A stretch of DNA of 64,000 nt, taken from positions 62,001 through 126,000 of the forward strand of contig NZ_JACVHF010000005.1 in assembly GCF_014502795.1 (NCBI RefSeq), written 5' to 3'. The stretch is from Heliobacterium chlorum. Lineage in GTDB: Bacteria; Bacillota; Desulfitobacteriia; Heliobacteriales; Heliobacteriaceae. Of the stretch, positions 1 through 8,403 are shown in pieces (within the stretch, counting starts at the first letter, position 1; every line of letters starts with the position of its first letter). Position numbers and translations under genes: made by a program. The notes below the pieces were generated by a model. That model was not told the origin of the DNA and ran no database searches. It saw only the letters and a program-made list of their open reading frames with translations.

Positions 1-2589
1 TCAAGAGCGCTTGCTACTGAGGTTGAGGATAAACTAACTAACGAGTTTGGTAAGGACCTCGTAATTACTGGACTTTATGGGGGGACGGATTGGGGCATAA
101 CAGATTATTGGTTGGCTGCTGACCAACCGACGGTTCTTATTGCAACTGTTGAGAAGGCTGATGCACTTATGCGTTTTTTATGTCCTTTTTTAGTTGCACG
201 TCTTCGCTTGCTTATTTTGGATGAAGCTCATCTGGTTGTGCCAGAGGATAATGAGAATAGTCGTCGTTCATTTGCAGATCATACAAACCGTTCAATTAAA
301 TTAGAAGCGTTTGTTTCAAGGCTACTCATGTTATCGCCTAGTATATCTAGAATTGCGTTAACGGCAGTTGCAGGGGGAGCATCATTACCTGTTGCTAAAT
401 GGACAGAAGGTAGGCAAGATGCGGAAGCTATTGGAACGAACTATCGTAGTACAAGGCAGCTTGTTGGAAAACTTGAAGTTTCAACGGACTCTTCTGGACG
501 TATGCTCCTTGAATTAATGAATGGACAGCCGTTATATGTACGCGGTCGTAATGAACCCGTTTACATTCCTCTTCGCCTTCCCAGAATGCCCAATCTTCCG
601 GCTACAATGCGGAATAGCATTTATCGATTTACTGAACTGTCAGTTTTGTGGACGGCCTTGCATCTAGTGGGCGAAAAGCGTCGTATTCTTATCTCTATTG
701 CTCAGGAACCTGAGCAAACAATGGGTTGGTATAAAGATGCATTTGAACTAAACGGCTGGGAAAATATTAATTTTAAGCCACCTAAGGATGAAGTACTGCT
801 TGCTAAGTACATAGAGACTCTTGAAGCTTGCAAAGATTATTGTGGTATAAATTCTTACGAATATTTTCTTCTTAAGAGGGGGATTGCGAGCAATCATGGT
901 CAGATGCCACAACGGCTTCGTAGGTTGATGATTAATTTAATTGATCTCCGTATCTGTCCAATCACGGTTGCCACAGCAACTTTGACCGAGGGTGTCAACT
1001 TACCGTTTGATATTATTTTTTTAACTTCCTTAACACGTAGATCGTACGATTTCTCTATCAATAAACAAATTATTACTCCACTAAGCGTCTCGGAATTCAA
1101 TAATCTTGCGGGACGAGCAGGACGACCTGGTACGACAAATGGAATGGAAGGGATGACATTAATAGCTGTACCACAGAAACCGTCAACTACTGCTCCAGCA
1201 CAGATACCAAATCAAGTAAAGCAAATTGTTAATCTTAATCGCGTCTATGATACATTAATAAATAATCTTCAAAACCCGAAGATGGTACGCGAAGAGACGA
1301 ACAGTCCACTTGCTCTTCTATTGGATACTATAGCTAAGCTTGTGGAAAAACTATATGGTAAAACTTCGGGTGAATTTCTAGAATGGCTAGATACTATAGC
1401 TCCAGATGAAATCAGCCAAGAAGCTGGTACAGGTATGTCATCACCAGAGGCCCGATTGGCGGATTGCATTGATGAGCTTGATGGTATTTTAATCAGTGCT
1501 TTGGAGGAAATACGTCAAGTAGAATCCAGGGATCTAAGAGGTTCAGAAATTGAAGCATTTTTAGCAAAACTGTGGAAAAAAACGTTTTCTAGTGTTGCGT
1601 CCATACAAGAAATTTGGCTTGAAAAGGCTTTTATTCGAAGGGGACGAGCGGCTATCGAAGTTGTATACCCTGACGCAGATGAACGAAGGCGCCTTTACCA
1701 ATACGGATTTCCACCATATCTTGGACGACGATTTGAACAAGTAGTTCCTCGTATACGTAAAGTAATTGAAAATGCATCAAATTATGGTACCATGTCTGAA
1801 AATGAACGTATTGTAGTTTTCGATTCTTTAGGTGATATAATATCGAATGACCGAGGTTTTGGTTTTCGAGCTCCCCGTACCGTGACAGACCAAATACTCT
1901 TAAAAAATTGGAAAAATGTACTTTCATGGTGGATGAATGTTGAGAATGTCAAAGGCCCGGAACCACAAGAGCTTCGCGCTTGGCAACGTTTTGTTGTTGA
2001 TAATTTTGAGTTTCGATTAGGTATTACTATAGGTGCCGTTGTAGCCTATTCATGGTCTTCCGGTTCTAGTGCTCCATTGCAAATACCCTCTCTTAACTTG
2101 TGGCGAGAAATTACAGGTCTGCCTTGGTTCGGCTTTTGGGTGAGAGAACTTCTACGATGGGGAACACTTGAGCCATTCGTTGCTTTTGCACTTTCCCAAG
2201 GCTTATCACATACTCGATCTGAAGCTTTAGAGTTACGTAGTGAATACGAAACTTGGTTGAAGAATTTGTACGGGGGTTTAGATGCTGAAAGTTTTATTAA
2301 CCCTCAACTATTTCTTGAATGGCGCCGAAGCCGTCCGAAGAGAGATAGTAGTAGAGTGGATAATATTTCTGTAAAGGCGAAACTTACCGGAACTAATGGT
2401 CGACGGGTACGCTATAATGTGATTCCCATAGAAGTAGAAAACACGATACAGTGGATTGATGCATCAGGTTACGAATTAGCCAGGTCACAAGCTCAAATTG
2501 ATATGATGGGTACTAGTGATGTTCCAAGCGATTACGTGTTACAAGTTAAAAATGGAAAGGCTACTGTGCGAAAGTATATTGTATACTAA
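1..2589 (+). CDS. DExH (Ski2-like) helicase, 5' end outside the window
   Basis: The frame is open from base 1, so this is the C-terminal part (862 codons seen) of a large superfamily 2 helicase. Codons 74-77 read DEAH (Walker B). Near 967-1005 the protein reads ATATLTEGVNLP (motif V), and near 1105-1132 it reads AGRAGRPG (motif VI). This pair is typical of Ski2/Brr2-type nucleic-acid helicases. The roughly 460 residues after the core are not recognised. Such helicases occur in DNA repair and in several phage-defence systems; the AT-rich repeats downstream would fit mobile cargo. The defence role is inference, because partner genes would lie to the left of the window. Confidence 0.85.
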   Translation, partial: SRALATEVEDKLTNEFGKDLVITGLYGGTDWGITDYWLAADQPTVLIATVEKADALMRFLCPFLVARLRLLILDEAHLVVPEDNENSRRSFADHTNRSIKLEAFVSRLLMLSPSISRIALTAVAGGASLPVAKWTEGRQDAEAIGTNYRSTRQLVGKLEVSTDSSGRMLLELMNGQPLYVRGRNEPVYIPLRLPRMPNLPATMRNSIYRFTELSVLWTALHLVGEKRRILISIAQEPEQTMGWYKDAFELNGWENINFKPPKDEVLLAKYIETLEACKDYCGINSYEYFLLKRGIASNHGQMPQRLRRLMINLIDLRICPITVATATLTEGVNLPFDIIFLTSLTRRSYDFSINKQIITPLSVSEFNNLAGRAGRPGTTNGMEGMTLIAVPQKPSTTAPAQIPNQVKQIVNLNRVYDTLINNLQNPKMVREETNSPLALLLDTIAKLVEKLYGKTSGEFLEWLDTIAPDEISQEAGTGMSSPEARLADCIDELDGILISALEEIRQVESRDLRGSEIEAFLAKLWKKTFSSVASIQEIWLEKAFIRRGRAAIEVVYPDADERRRLYQYGFPPYLGRRFEQVVPRIRKVIENASNYGTMSENERIVVFDSLGDIISNDRGFGFRAPRTVTDQILLKNWKNVLSWWMNVENVKGPEPQELRAWQRFVVDNFEFRLGITIGAVVAYSWSSGSSAPLQIPSLNLWREITGLPWFGFWVRELLRWGTLEPFVAFALSQGLSHTRSEALELRSEYETWLKNLYGGLDAESFINPQLFLEWRRSRPKRDSSRVDNISVKAKLTGTNGRRVRYNVIPIEVENTIQWIDASGYELARSQAQIDMMGTSDVPSDYVLQVKNGKATVRKYIVY

Positions 2590-2851
2590 CGTGTAACCTG
2601 TGCATTTTCTTTGAACAACTATTTTGTTTCCTTCTCTAAAGAATCGACGGGGAACATAGTAATAAGCGATAGAAATCATCTCCTTTATTTACTACCCTTT
2701 CAGGTTGCTACACTCCTTAAATTAGCAGGGAAAGGTGGAAATTCGGTGTCTCATCTGATTGGTAATCATTCAATTTGAGGTAGCACACTTTAGACTGTCC
2801 AAAACAAGAGAGTTAAAACCAGTGGCAGGAATTAAGGATTAAATTCCTATG

Positions 2852-3140
2852 GTATACAACTTATTTTTTCGGTAATCTAAATACTGCTATGTTAGTATAC
2901 AATTTTATTTCGTAAGTAGTCTGCGTAAAATCAAGTAATTTTTACTGTCAAAGTATACAACTTTGTTTTCAATCTACATTTGTGGGTTCTCAAAAAGTTT
3001 GAGACTGTTATCAGAATCCGTGAGAATGTAATCAAAGGTTAGATATATTACTCTCAATCTATCAAATAATTTTTCTTAAAATCAATTTTCTGTGTGGAAA
3101 CAAGAACGGCTTGGATCTTACGTATACAGCTTACTTCCTA
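2852..3140 (+). repeat. Four direct copies of a GTATACAAcTT element
   Basis: Copies start at 2852, 2895, 2953 and 3122, all in the same orientation. The shared core is GTATACA followed by ACTT or a close variant and then a T-rich tract. They lie in an AT-rich non-coding stretch between the helicase and the MmcQ gene. Irregularly spaced direct repeats of about 20 bp resemble transposase-binding sites at the end of a Tn7-like element, but no transposase gene is visible here. Confidence 0.5.
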
Positions 3141-3203
3141 TCCTTTTTGAGTTTGAACAGCAACATAAAAACGCAGCACTTTGCGGCGTTTCAGACTGAA
3201 GGT

Positions 3204-3255
3204 AAACACCGCTTTCGGGTTGCGAAGCTCGAAAGCGGTGTTTATCTTTTTGGTA
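3204..3255 (+). terminator. Strong hairpin plus T-rich tail
   Basis: AAACACCGCTTTCG (3204-3217) pairs perfectly with CGAAAGCGGTGTTT (3230-3243) and is followed by TTTATCTTTTT. It would stop rightward transcription in the gap after the helicase. The rest of 2590-3380, apart from the direct repeats, shows no gene that can be supported. Confidence 0.75.
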
Positions 3256-3385
3256 ATAATTTGAAACGATAAGGAAAACGGGAAGTAGTATATAACGTTT
3301 AGGATAGCCTTCCCGTCTTTTCTTTTCCCGGTTACAGCCAACGGAATCGACTGGCAGACAGAATGAAACATGATGAAGAAATTCG

Positions 3386-3424
3386 TTTGGGTAGTCGAGA
3401 TTATGAATTAATTGTTCTGTAGTA
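3386..3424 (+). repeat. Aldo-keto reductase 3'-tail fragment, copy 1
   Basis: This 39-bp segment matches 21176-21214 with a single mismatch. In frame it reads LGSRDYELIVL and then stop. In the second copy this is the end of an aldo-keto reductase C-terminus. Here only the last dozen codons remain, just upstream of the MmcQ gene, so it is a gene remnant and not a coding region. Confidence 0.7.
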
Positions 3425-3459
3425 AGGATGGCCTGAGGCATCCTTTTAGAGTGGTGAAC

Positions 3460-3840
3460 ATGGACAAAAAAGCTACATATCAATGGCTACATTGCTACAT
3501 GATGACCAAACCCGGAACCGAGGAAACGTATCCGTTTGACTTTGAAACGACTGTTTATCGCGTCGGTGGTAAGATGTTTGCCTTAGTCTTCACAAACGGA
3601 GATACCCTTCGAGTTAATCTTAAATGCGATCCCATGCTGGCGCTTTTGCTTCGAGAAAAGTACAGCGCAATCACACCGGGTTATCACATGAATAAGCAGC
3701 ACTGGAACACTGTTCTTATGGATGGTTCCATTCCTTGCGATGAAGTCAAAGAAATGATATCGCACTCGTACGATTTGGTCTTTAACGGGCTACCTAAAGT
3801 GGAAAAGAACCGTATCATCGGAGCAGTATTCCCATGCTAG
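3460..3840 (+). CDS. MmcQ/YjbR family protein
   Basis: A 126-residue protein of the MmcQ/YjbR family (small double-wing fold, often called DNA-binding; the cellular role is not established). Family features include the N-terminal YPFDFETTVYRVGGKMFAL stretch, the central ITPGYHMNKQHWNTV segment and the C-terminal ISHSYDLVFNGLPK. The ATG at 3460 fits the family's usual N-terminus better than the upstream in-frame start at 3412. The ribosome site is weak (AGAGTGGTG). The stop codon lies inside the terminator hairpin. The last 80 or so bases and the terminator recur as a headless copy at 12693-12800. Confidence 0.8.
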   Translation: MDKKATYQWLHCYMMTKPGTEETYPFDFETTVYRVGGKMFALVFTNGDTLRVNLKCDPMLALLLREKYSAITPGYHMNKQHWNTVLMDGSIPCDEVKEMISHSYDLVFNGLPKVEKNRIIGAVFPC

Positions 3841-3861
3841 GAATATTGCTTCGATTTTTTT
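3821..3861 (+). terminator. Terminator of the MmcQ gene
   Basis: GAGCAGTATTCC (3821-3832) pairs with GGAATATTGCTTC (3840-3852) and is followed by a T run at 3854-3861. The stop codon sits in the loop region. A near-identical hairpin is at 12755-12789. Confidence 0.8.
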
Positions 3862-4134
3862 GTTGTGTAGCTGATCTTTCATTGAAAAGTACGAACCAAG
3901 GAGCGTTTTTCCGTCTATAAAACCTCCGAAAGTCCGGATCGAGACCGTAAAATTGGGGTTAGGTCTCATAATCGGCTTTTTTCGTCGGCAGGGTGTTTTT
4001 ATGTTGGTATCGGGAATTTAATTATTGTGTTAGTGGCATATTGTTGCTGAGATCGGTCTCAAAGAAGAGAGGTTTAAGCATCTTTCGCGATAGAGAAATT
4101 AACAGAATCGATTACTTTGTCAGGAGGTACTATC

Positions 4135-4440
4135 TTGTCATCGTCCATTCGAATACCCGCAAGTCCCCTCGATTTATTTAACCACATACAAGGTTATAAA
4201 GGTGCCAATCAAGAAATTAATACCATTACAAAGCTTTCCGGGAGGATCGATGAAAACCTTCTACGGAAAGCACTGAAACTGGCGATTAATGAAGATCCCA
4301 TCCTAGGTTGTCGCTTGGTTGAAGATAATCCGATTCCCTACTGGGAATTAATTTTAGCATCTGTAATCGAGGAATCTGAAAACTTATTGCAGAGAAAAGA
4401 TCGCCTCTGCAACGTCATTCAGGAAGTCCAACCTTTTTAG
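4135..4440 (+). pseudogene. Truncated condensation-domain-like acyltransferase
   Basis: A TTG start at 4135 follows a good AGGAGG at 4122-4127. The first roughly 75 residues (IPASPLDLFNHIQGYKG, then LLRKALKLAINEDPILGCRLV) resemble the N-terminus of stand-alone condensation-like acyltransferases, which are normally over 400 residues. From about 4380 the frame runs into the antisense strand of the arsA gene and stops at 4440. The gene therefore seems cut off by the junction with the arsenic operon and is probably non-functional. The family call is moderate, since only one end of the domain is present. The catalytic HHxxxD region is not seen. The 270-bp gap before it holds no supported gene. Confidence 0.6.
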
Positions 4441-5283
4441 CTCTTGGTCGAACAAAGGAACCTGAAGAAGAGTAGCTTCTGTAAATTTTGAACGGATCTG
4501 CTCGATATAGCTCATTTGCATTTCTCGTCGCTTTTTAAAAAAGGGAGTGACCGCTTGCTCTTCGGGTATGACCAAATTAGCCACTACAAGTTGTGTTCTT
4601 ATGCCAAATGACTCTAATTCTTGGGACGCTCGGAACGCCTCAACGATTGGAGTCTTTTCTGGATACATCACGAACGCAAATGTGGTGATCGAAGGGTCTT
4701 TCATGAGCGATATCATATGATCAAATTTACCTTTTTCCCTTTGATCTTCTTCACTGAGTTCACCAATCCCGTCGACCTTGAGTTGAATCTGTTTACTCCA
4801 ATCCATTGGTAGTTCTAATAGTCTTAGGGTGTGGCCTGTCGGAGCCGTGTCAATAACAATCACTTCGAAATCATCGCGACCGGCGATTTCGATGAATTTT
4901 TGAAATGACGCCATTTCCTCGGTGCAAGGGGAATCCAATTCTTCTTTCATGCCAAGTACGGTATTTTCACTAAACTTTTGGCTGGCTTCGGAAAGTATTT
5001 GCTGTTTGTACGCTTCGGCAGCAGATTTTGGGTCAATCTTAACGGCAAATAGATTGTCTATGCCTGGTATTTCAGTCACACTGTCTGTAACCGTCTGCTC
5101 GAGTATATTTCCAATATGCGCGGCTGGGTCGGTGGTCATCAAAAGGGTACGAAACCCTTGTTTAGCCACATGCAGCGCGGTTAAACAGGCCATAGAAGTC
5201 TTTCCAACCCCTCCTTTTCCGGAGAAGAAGATAAGTCTCTTGGATTGTTCGTTCGGGAGTAATAGTGTGTTTATCGGGTTCAT
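4384..5283 (-). CDS. arsA: Arsenite-transporting ATPase, half-size ArsA (distal copy)
   Basis: A 299-residue half-size ArsA/Get3-type ATPase. The P-loop GKGGVGKT is at residues 22-29 and the switch II motif DTAPTGHT lies near residue 150. Full-length ArsA has two such halves in one chain; here two separate genes lie in tandem, so the products may form a heterodimer. The start overlaps the stop of the upstream arsA copy by four bases (ATGA), which implies translational coupling. ArsA normally energises the ArsB pump or takes metalloid from ArsD, but no arsB or acr3 is present nearby. It is the last gene of the leftward operon and runs into the truncated acyltransferase. Confidence 0.92.
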   Translation of the reverse strand: MNPINTLLLPNEQSKRLIFFSGKGGVGKTSMACLTALHVAKQGFRTLLMTTDPAAHIGNILEQTVTDSVTEIPGIDNLFAVKIDPKSAAEAYKQQILSEASQKFSENTVLGMKEELDSPCTEEMASFQKFIEIAGRDDFEVIVIDTAPTGHTLRLLELPMDWSKQIQLKVDGIGELSEEDQREKGKFDHMISLMKDPSITTFAFVMYPEKTPIVEAFRASQELESFGIRTQLVVANLVIPEEQAVTPFFKKRREMQMSYIEQIRSKFTEATLLQVPLFDQELKRLDFLNDVAEAIFSLQ

Positions 5284-6167
5284 TTAATCTCCACTCCTGA
5301 GAATAGCTTTTCACCGGATAGCCGGAACATATCAAGGCCCTTTAATTCGGTATCAAATAGTTCCATTGTTTTTATTTCTATGTGTAAAAACGTCTTCATT
5401 GCTTTTTCAATATTGGCATGTTGCATTTCATGGCGTTTTTTGAAGAAGGGAGTGACGACTTCCGAACTCGGGATGATACCGTTAATGATTAACTTCGAGG
5501 TAGGGATGCCAAGGCGCTCTAACTCATTTGATGCCCGTAGAGTTTCATCGAGTGAGGTTTGTTCCGGTTGCATAACAAAGATAAATTCTGTTCGAGTTTT
5601 GTCGCGAAGTTTAGAAATCGCCGCATCAAACTTTTGTTTGTTCTCTTGGATAAGGCTCACCGGCCCCATGCAAGTCTGACCGCTTCCTTTGGCACTTTCT
5701 TCAATATGTTTGCTCCAGTCCACCGGTAACTCCAACAATCGAATGGTGTGGCCTGTTGGCGCAGTGTCAAAGATAATAACCTCATATTCGCTGTCTTCCA
5801 TAAAATCAACGAACTTATCGAAGGAGGCCATCTCTTCGGTGCACGGTCCGCTTATCTGCTCTTCTGCAACATGAATCATCTCTTCGTCCAAAAAGAGTTG
5901 TTTCATCGGCGCTAAAAGGCGTTCCTTGTATTCTTCTGTCGCCTTATCCGGGTCGATCTCCATAGCAAACAAGTTGCTTGTTCCTTGAATCAGCGTGATG
6001 TTGTGTCCAATTTCCTGTTCGAATACATCGGACAGATTCGCTGCGGGATCAGTGGTAACGATGAGTGTTTTTTTGCCTTGGTCAGCACAACGCACGGCGG
6101 TTGTGCAAGCCATGGATGTTTTGCCTACACCGCCTTTTCCGGAAAAGAAAATGAATTTTGTTTCCAT
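5280..6167 (-). CDS. arsA: Arsenite-transporting ATPase, half-size ArsA (proximal copy)
   Basis: A 295-residue ArsA-type ATPase with P-loop GKGGVGKT at residues 10-17 and DTAPTGHT in switch II. It carries TCMGP and GPCTEEMASF segments, the latter shared with the downstream copy. A GGAGG lies inside the end of arsD, and the ATG shares a base with the arsD stop. Together with the second copy it likely forms the two nucleotide sites of an ArsA ATPase. ArsD delivers As(III) or Sb(III) to ArsA in known systems. The two copies are clearly paralogous. Confidence 0.93.
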   Translation of the reverse strand: METKFIFFSGKGGVGKTSMACTTAVRCADQGKKTLIVTTDPAANLSDVFEQEIGHNITLIQGTSNLFAMEIDPDKATEEYKERLLAPMKQLFLDEEMIHVAEEQISGPCTEEMASFDKFVDFMEDSEYEVIIFDTAPTGHTIRLLELPVDWSKHIEESAKGSGQTCMGPVSLIQENKQKFDAAISKLRDKTRTEFIFVMQPEQTSLDETLRASNELERLGIPTSKLIINGIIPSSEVVTPFFKKRHEMQHANIEKAMKTFLHIEIKTMELFDTELKGLDMFRLSGEKLFSGVEIK

Positions 6168-6505
6168 TATTGACCTCCGGAGATCGATTGCTCTATTTCG
6201 GTTAGTTCTGGATATTGAGCGTATTTTAGGATATTTCCATTGATTGTGGTGATGGGAAGAGCTTTCATCCCTTGATCCTGGACAAGTTGAAGTACCTCTG
6301 GGTTATCTTGAAACTTTAGGGGCTGCCGATTGATCATATATCGTTCAATGATGATACCGGGGTATTTGTTTTTTAGGAGTTGAATGTTTTCGTTCAATTG
6401 CACTAGCTTTTGATCGACACTTGGGCCACAGATTCCGGTGGGGCAACACATCGGTGGTTCGAAAAATTCGATCCGCAAATCTAGGGGTTGTGTCTCTGTT
6501 TTCAC
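6167..6505 (-). CDS. arsD: Arsenic metallochaperone / trans-acting repressor ArsD
   Basis: A 112-residue ArsD. It has the FFEPPMCCPTGICGPS segment, where the vicinal Cys pair and the third Cys five residues on form the As(III) site known from ArsD. The GTG at 6505 is preferred: an in-frame TTG at 6520 overlaps the GGAGG at about 6513-6517, which would then be too close. ArsD passes metalloid to ArsA and weakly represses ars operons. It is the first gene after arsR, with two palindromes just upstream. Confidence 0.92.
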   Translation of the reverse strand: MKTETQPLDLRIEFFEPPMCCPTGICGPSVDQKLVQLNENIQLLKNKYPGIIIERYMINRQPLKFQDNPEVLQLVQDQGMKALPITTINGNILKYAQYPELTEIEQSISGGQ

Positions 6506-6518
6506 CGTTATTTCCTCC

Positions 6519-6571
6519 AAAAGAATATATTCTTTTCACATGAGTATATGAGTATAAATTCATATACTCAT
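6519..6571 (-). promoter_or_regulatory. Two palindromes upstream of arsD
   Basis: 6519-6536 is a perfect 18-nt palindrome, AAAAGAATATATTCTTTT. 6540-6571 is an inverted repeat with 12-bp arms, ATGAGTATATGA and TCATATACTCAT, separated by 8 bp. Both lie between arsR and the arsD ribosome site. ArsR and ArsD bind imperfect palindromes, so these are candidate operators. Their location suggests separate control of arsDAA. Confidence 0.55.
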
Positions 6572-6602
6572 ATGAAGCCTACAACTCAGTAAACTATATT
6601 TT

Positions 6603-6956
6603 CTACAACGAAGGTAGTGGCACGCATCTATCGGCCGATTCTTTGCTGTTTTTCAGCCTGATCAGATCCCCCGCTAAAGTCTTGTTTTGCTTCAACTCTT
6701 GCTCAAACAGAACGGCAATAAAGGGATTTTGGGAAAGTGTCTGTTGATTTATGGCATAGTATACCCACTGCGCTTGTTTTTCTGCAACGATTAGATTGGT
6801 GGTTCTCAACCTTGTCAAATGACGGGACGCATTTGACTGGGTGATTTGGAGGATCGACTCAATCTCACAGACACACAAACGGCCCTTCAAAAGTAAGTTT
6901 ATCATTCGAAGTCGGGTTGGATCGCCGAGTGCTTTTAGAAGCTCGATTGTTTCCAT
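6603..6956 (-). CDS. arsR: ArsR/SmtB family arsenic-responsive repressor
   Basis: A 117-residue winged-helix repressor. ALGDPTRLRMINLLLKGRLCVCE contains the classical alpha-3 metal site (Cys-Val-Cys), and ITQSNASRHLTRLR is the recognition helix. The ATG at 6956 follows a good GGAGGG; an in-frame ATG at 7013 has no ribosome site. In known ArsR proteins As(III) binding at the Cys pair releases DNA. It heads the leftward arsDAA operon. An inverted repeat, AATCAAATA (6969-6977) and TATTTGATT (6997-7005), spans the start region and may be its own operator. Confidence 0.93.
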   Translation of the reverse strand: METIELLKALGDPTRLRMINLLLKGRLCVCEIESILQITQSNASRHLTRLRTTNLIVAEKQAQWVYYAINQQTLSQNPFIAVLFEQELKQNKTLAGDLIRLKNSKESADRCVPLPSL

Positions 6957-7146
6957 TAGCCCTCCGTAAATCAAATAAATAATCGGTAGTTGCTTATATT
7001 TGATTATACGCATATAGGGGATTTTGTCAAAAGCGGTTGCATAAGTTTTGAGGTGTGAACATGAGAACGGTTTTTATACTAAATAGTGGACTTACAACAG
7101 CATAAGGTAGGCTTTTATATTGGAAAAGATAAAGTAGTGCCTCGTG

Positions 7147-7184
7147 CAATTCATGGCATCTAAAATAGTTGCAACAAACAATTA
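7147..7184 (+). repeat. Copy of the arsM-operon promoter/operator element
   Basis: This 38-bp segment matches 25283-25320, upstream of the MarR-methyltransferase-arsM operon, at 35 of 38 positions. It includes TAGTTGCAACAAACAATTA, a degraded form of the inverted repeat seen there. No gene starts to its right. It lies about 190 bp upstream of arsR and may be left from a deleted arsM-type operon or be a live operator. The rest of 7014-7400 holds only hairpins. Confidence 0.6.
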
Positions 7185-7248
7185 TTCCAGTTGCTTTGGT
7201 GGCGAAACAAGCTTTATTTCAAACTCTTCGCCCAATTAGGTTCTACTC

Positions 7249-7294
7249 AGAAATAAGCTGACGCTGGTATTAAATACGGAGTCAGCTTATTTCT
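7249..7294. terminator. Hairpin with 14-bp perfect arms
   Basis: AGAAATAAGCTGAC (7249-7262) pairs with GTCAGCTTATTTCT (7281-7294). The T run is short on both strands. It is a likely bidirectional terminator between the ars operon and the leftward lipoprotein gene. Confidence 0.55.
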
Positions 7295-7316
7295 TTAAAC
7301 GTCAAATAACATACAA

Positions 7317-7356
7317 AAAGCCAAGGACATCGTCCCTGGCTTAACTTATTTTTTAC
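7317..7356. terminator. CCAAGGAC-type terminator of the lipoprotein gene
   Basis: AAGCCAAGGAC pairs with GTCCCTGGCTT around an ATC loop, flanked by A-rich and T-rich runs. It belongs to a family of look-alike hairpins at 8324, 10896 and 19081. It lies just past the stop of the leftward lipoprotein gene. Confidence 0.6.
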
Positions 7357-7401
7357 GACTTTTTACAATTAAAAACCTCGGTAGGCGTCACAAATACCAA
7401 T

Positions 7402-8118
7402 TTAATTACTAGCCTTAGGCATGCCCTTCATAAGATCGTTCATATCCACGATTTGTACCCCAGTAGGTAACTCAAATTGGCCGTCGGGAATATCGGCGGT
7501 TTCGAAATCGATAAAGTCTATCGTACTTAGAGTACCATTATCCTTAGACTCGACTCGAATCGGCAGTCCGAGATTTTTACTAATCCAAAGTTTTGATACG
7601 TTTTCCTTGTCTTTAGTTTCAATGACTTTACACAATTCTCCACGAAGCTCTTGATCTCCAAGGATTGAATACTTTGTTTCATCGGTCTCTAACTGCTCAC
7701 CATAATCCAATGGTGTTTTATTCTTTTTACTTTCAAACTGTGCCATATCCATTTTCATAGCCGTGTTCTGCTCCGGGATGTATGTATAAGCGACTTTTTT
7801 ATCCGAATCTACATAAAAAATACCTTTCATCGGTCCGTCGGACATTTCCATTTTTAATTTAGGTCCCTTCATCCACATTTTTGATTTAGCAAGCTCTTTT
7901 CCATCACTTGTCATAACCATGGTGTAGGAAATAGTTTTAATATCTTTGGTTTTTGCTAAAAGGGTTTTTAGATCATCCGAAGTGTTTGGTGCTTGAGCTT
8001 CTTGATGAGAGGTGCTGCTAGTCTGAGTGCTCGGTTGTGTTTGTTGCCCTCCGCCACATCCCGATATTAGTGTGGCGACTAGAATAGTTCCGAGTAACAC
8101 CGAAAAGACTTTTTTCAA
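7402..8118 (-). CDS. Secreted lipoprotein, LolA-like fold
   Basis: A 238-residue lipoprotein. The TTG at 8118 has a GGGGGAG six bases upstream and gives a lysine-rich start, a hydrophobic stretch and the lipobox LISGC; the first residues after Cys are Gly/Gln/Ser/Thr-rich. The mature part has YTMVMTSDGKELAKSKMWMKGPKLKME and IDFETADIPDGQFELPTG, a layout like DUF4412 and LolA/LppX-like outer-leaflet proteins. Substrate and role are unknown. Its promoter region carries TGTAATTAGTTGTAATTAG at 8164-8182, which resembles the dyad in the promoter controlled by the neighbouring MerR gene, so both may belong to one regulon (inference). Confidence 0.7.
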   Translation of the reverse strand: MKKVFSVLLGTILVATLISGCGGGQQTQPSTQTSSTSHQEAQAPNTSDDLKTLLAKTKDIKTISYTMVMTSDGKELAKSKMWMKGPKLKMEMSDGPMKGIFYVDSDKKVAYTYIPEQNTAMKMDMAQFESKKNKTPLDYGEQLETDETKYSILGDQELRGELCKVIETKDKENVSKLWISKNLGLPIRVESKDNGTLSTIDFIDFETADIPDGQFELPTGVQIVDMNDLMKGMPKASN

Positions 8119-8319
8119 CGCAAACTCCCCCTTTGTGGTATTCAATAACATTATGGCATAAATGTAATTAGTTGTAATTAGAATTTAACTTTTATCCAGT
8201 TATTTAAACAAATGGACCTGTCATGTAAATATTATTAGACAATTTGGCTATGCTGGAGATTTCTATGACGTCGTTAAAAAGGTAAAAACCTCACAGCGAT
8301 GCATGCAAATCACATATAA

Positions 8320-8356
8320 CACAAAAAAGCCCAGGACTCTCATCCTGGAACTTTCC
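8320..8356. terminator. CCAGGA-type hairpin after the MerR gene
   Basis: CCCAGGA pairs with TCCTGG around CTCTCA, preceded by an A-rich run, so it can act for leftward transcription from the MerR gene. It belongs to the same hairpin family as 7317, 10896 and 19081. Confidence 0.5.
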
Positions 8357-8403
8357 TGCTTTACGTAAATTCAACATACGTCTAATAAGTTACGCTAATA
8401 TGA

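Noticed and set aside
3118-3483. Leftward open frame across the terminator and gene tail region
   Set aside because: It reads through the perfect terminator hairpin, has no ribosome site and no family likeness.
4384-6167. NifH-like partner of the nitrogenase-like subunits
   Set aside because: Both proteins have the ArsA motif DTAPTGHT and lie with arsD and arsR; the cluster-binding Cys pattern of NifH is missing.
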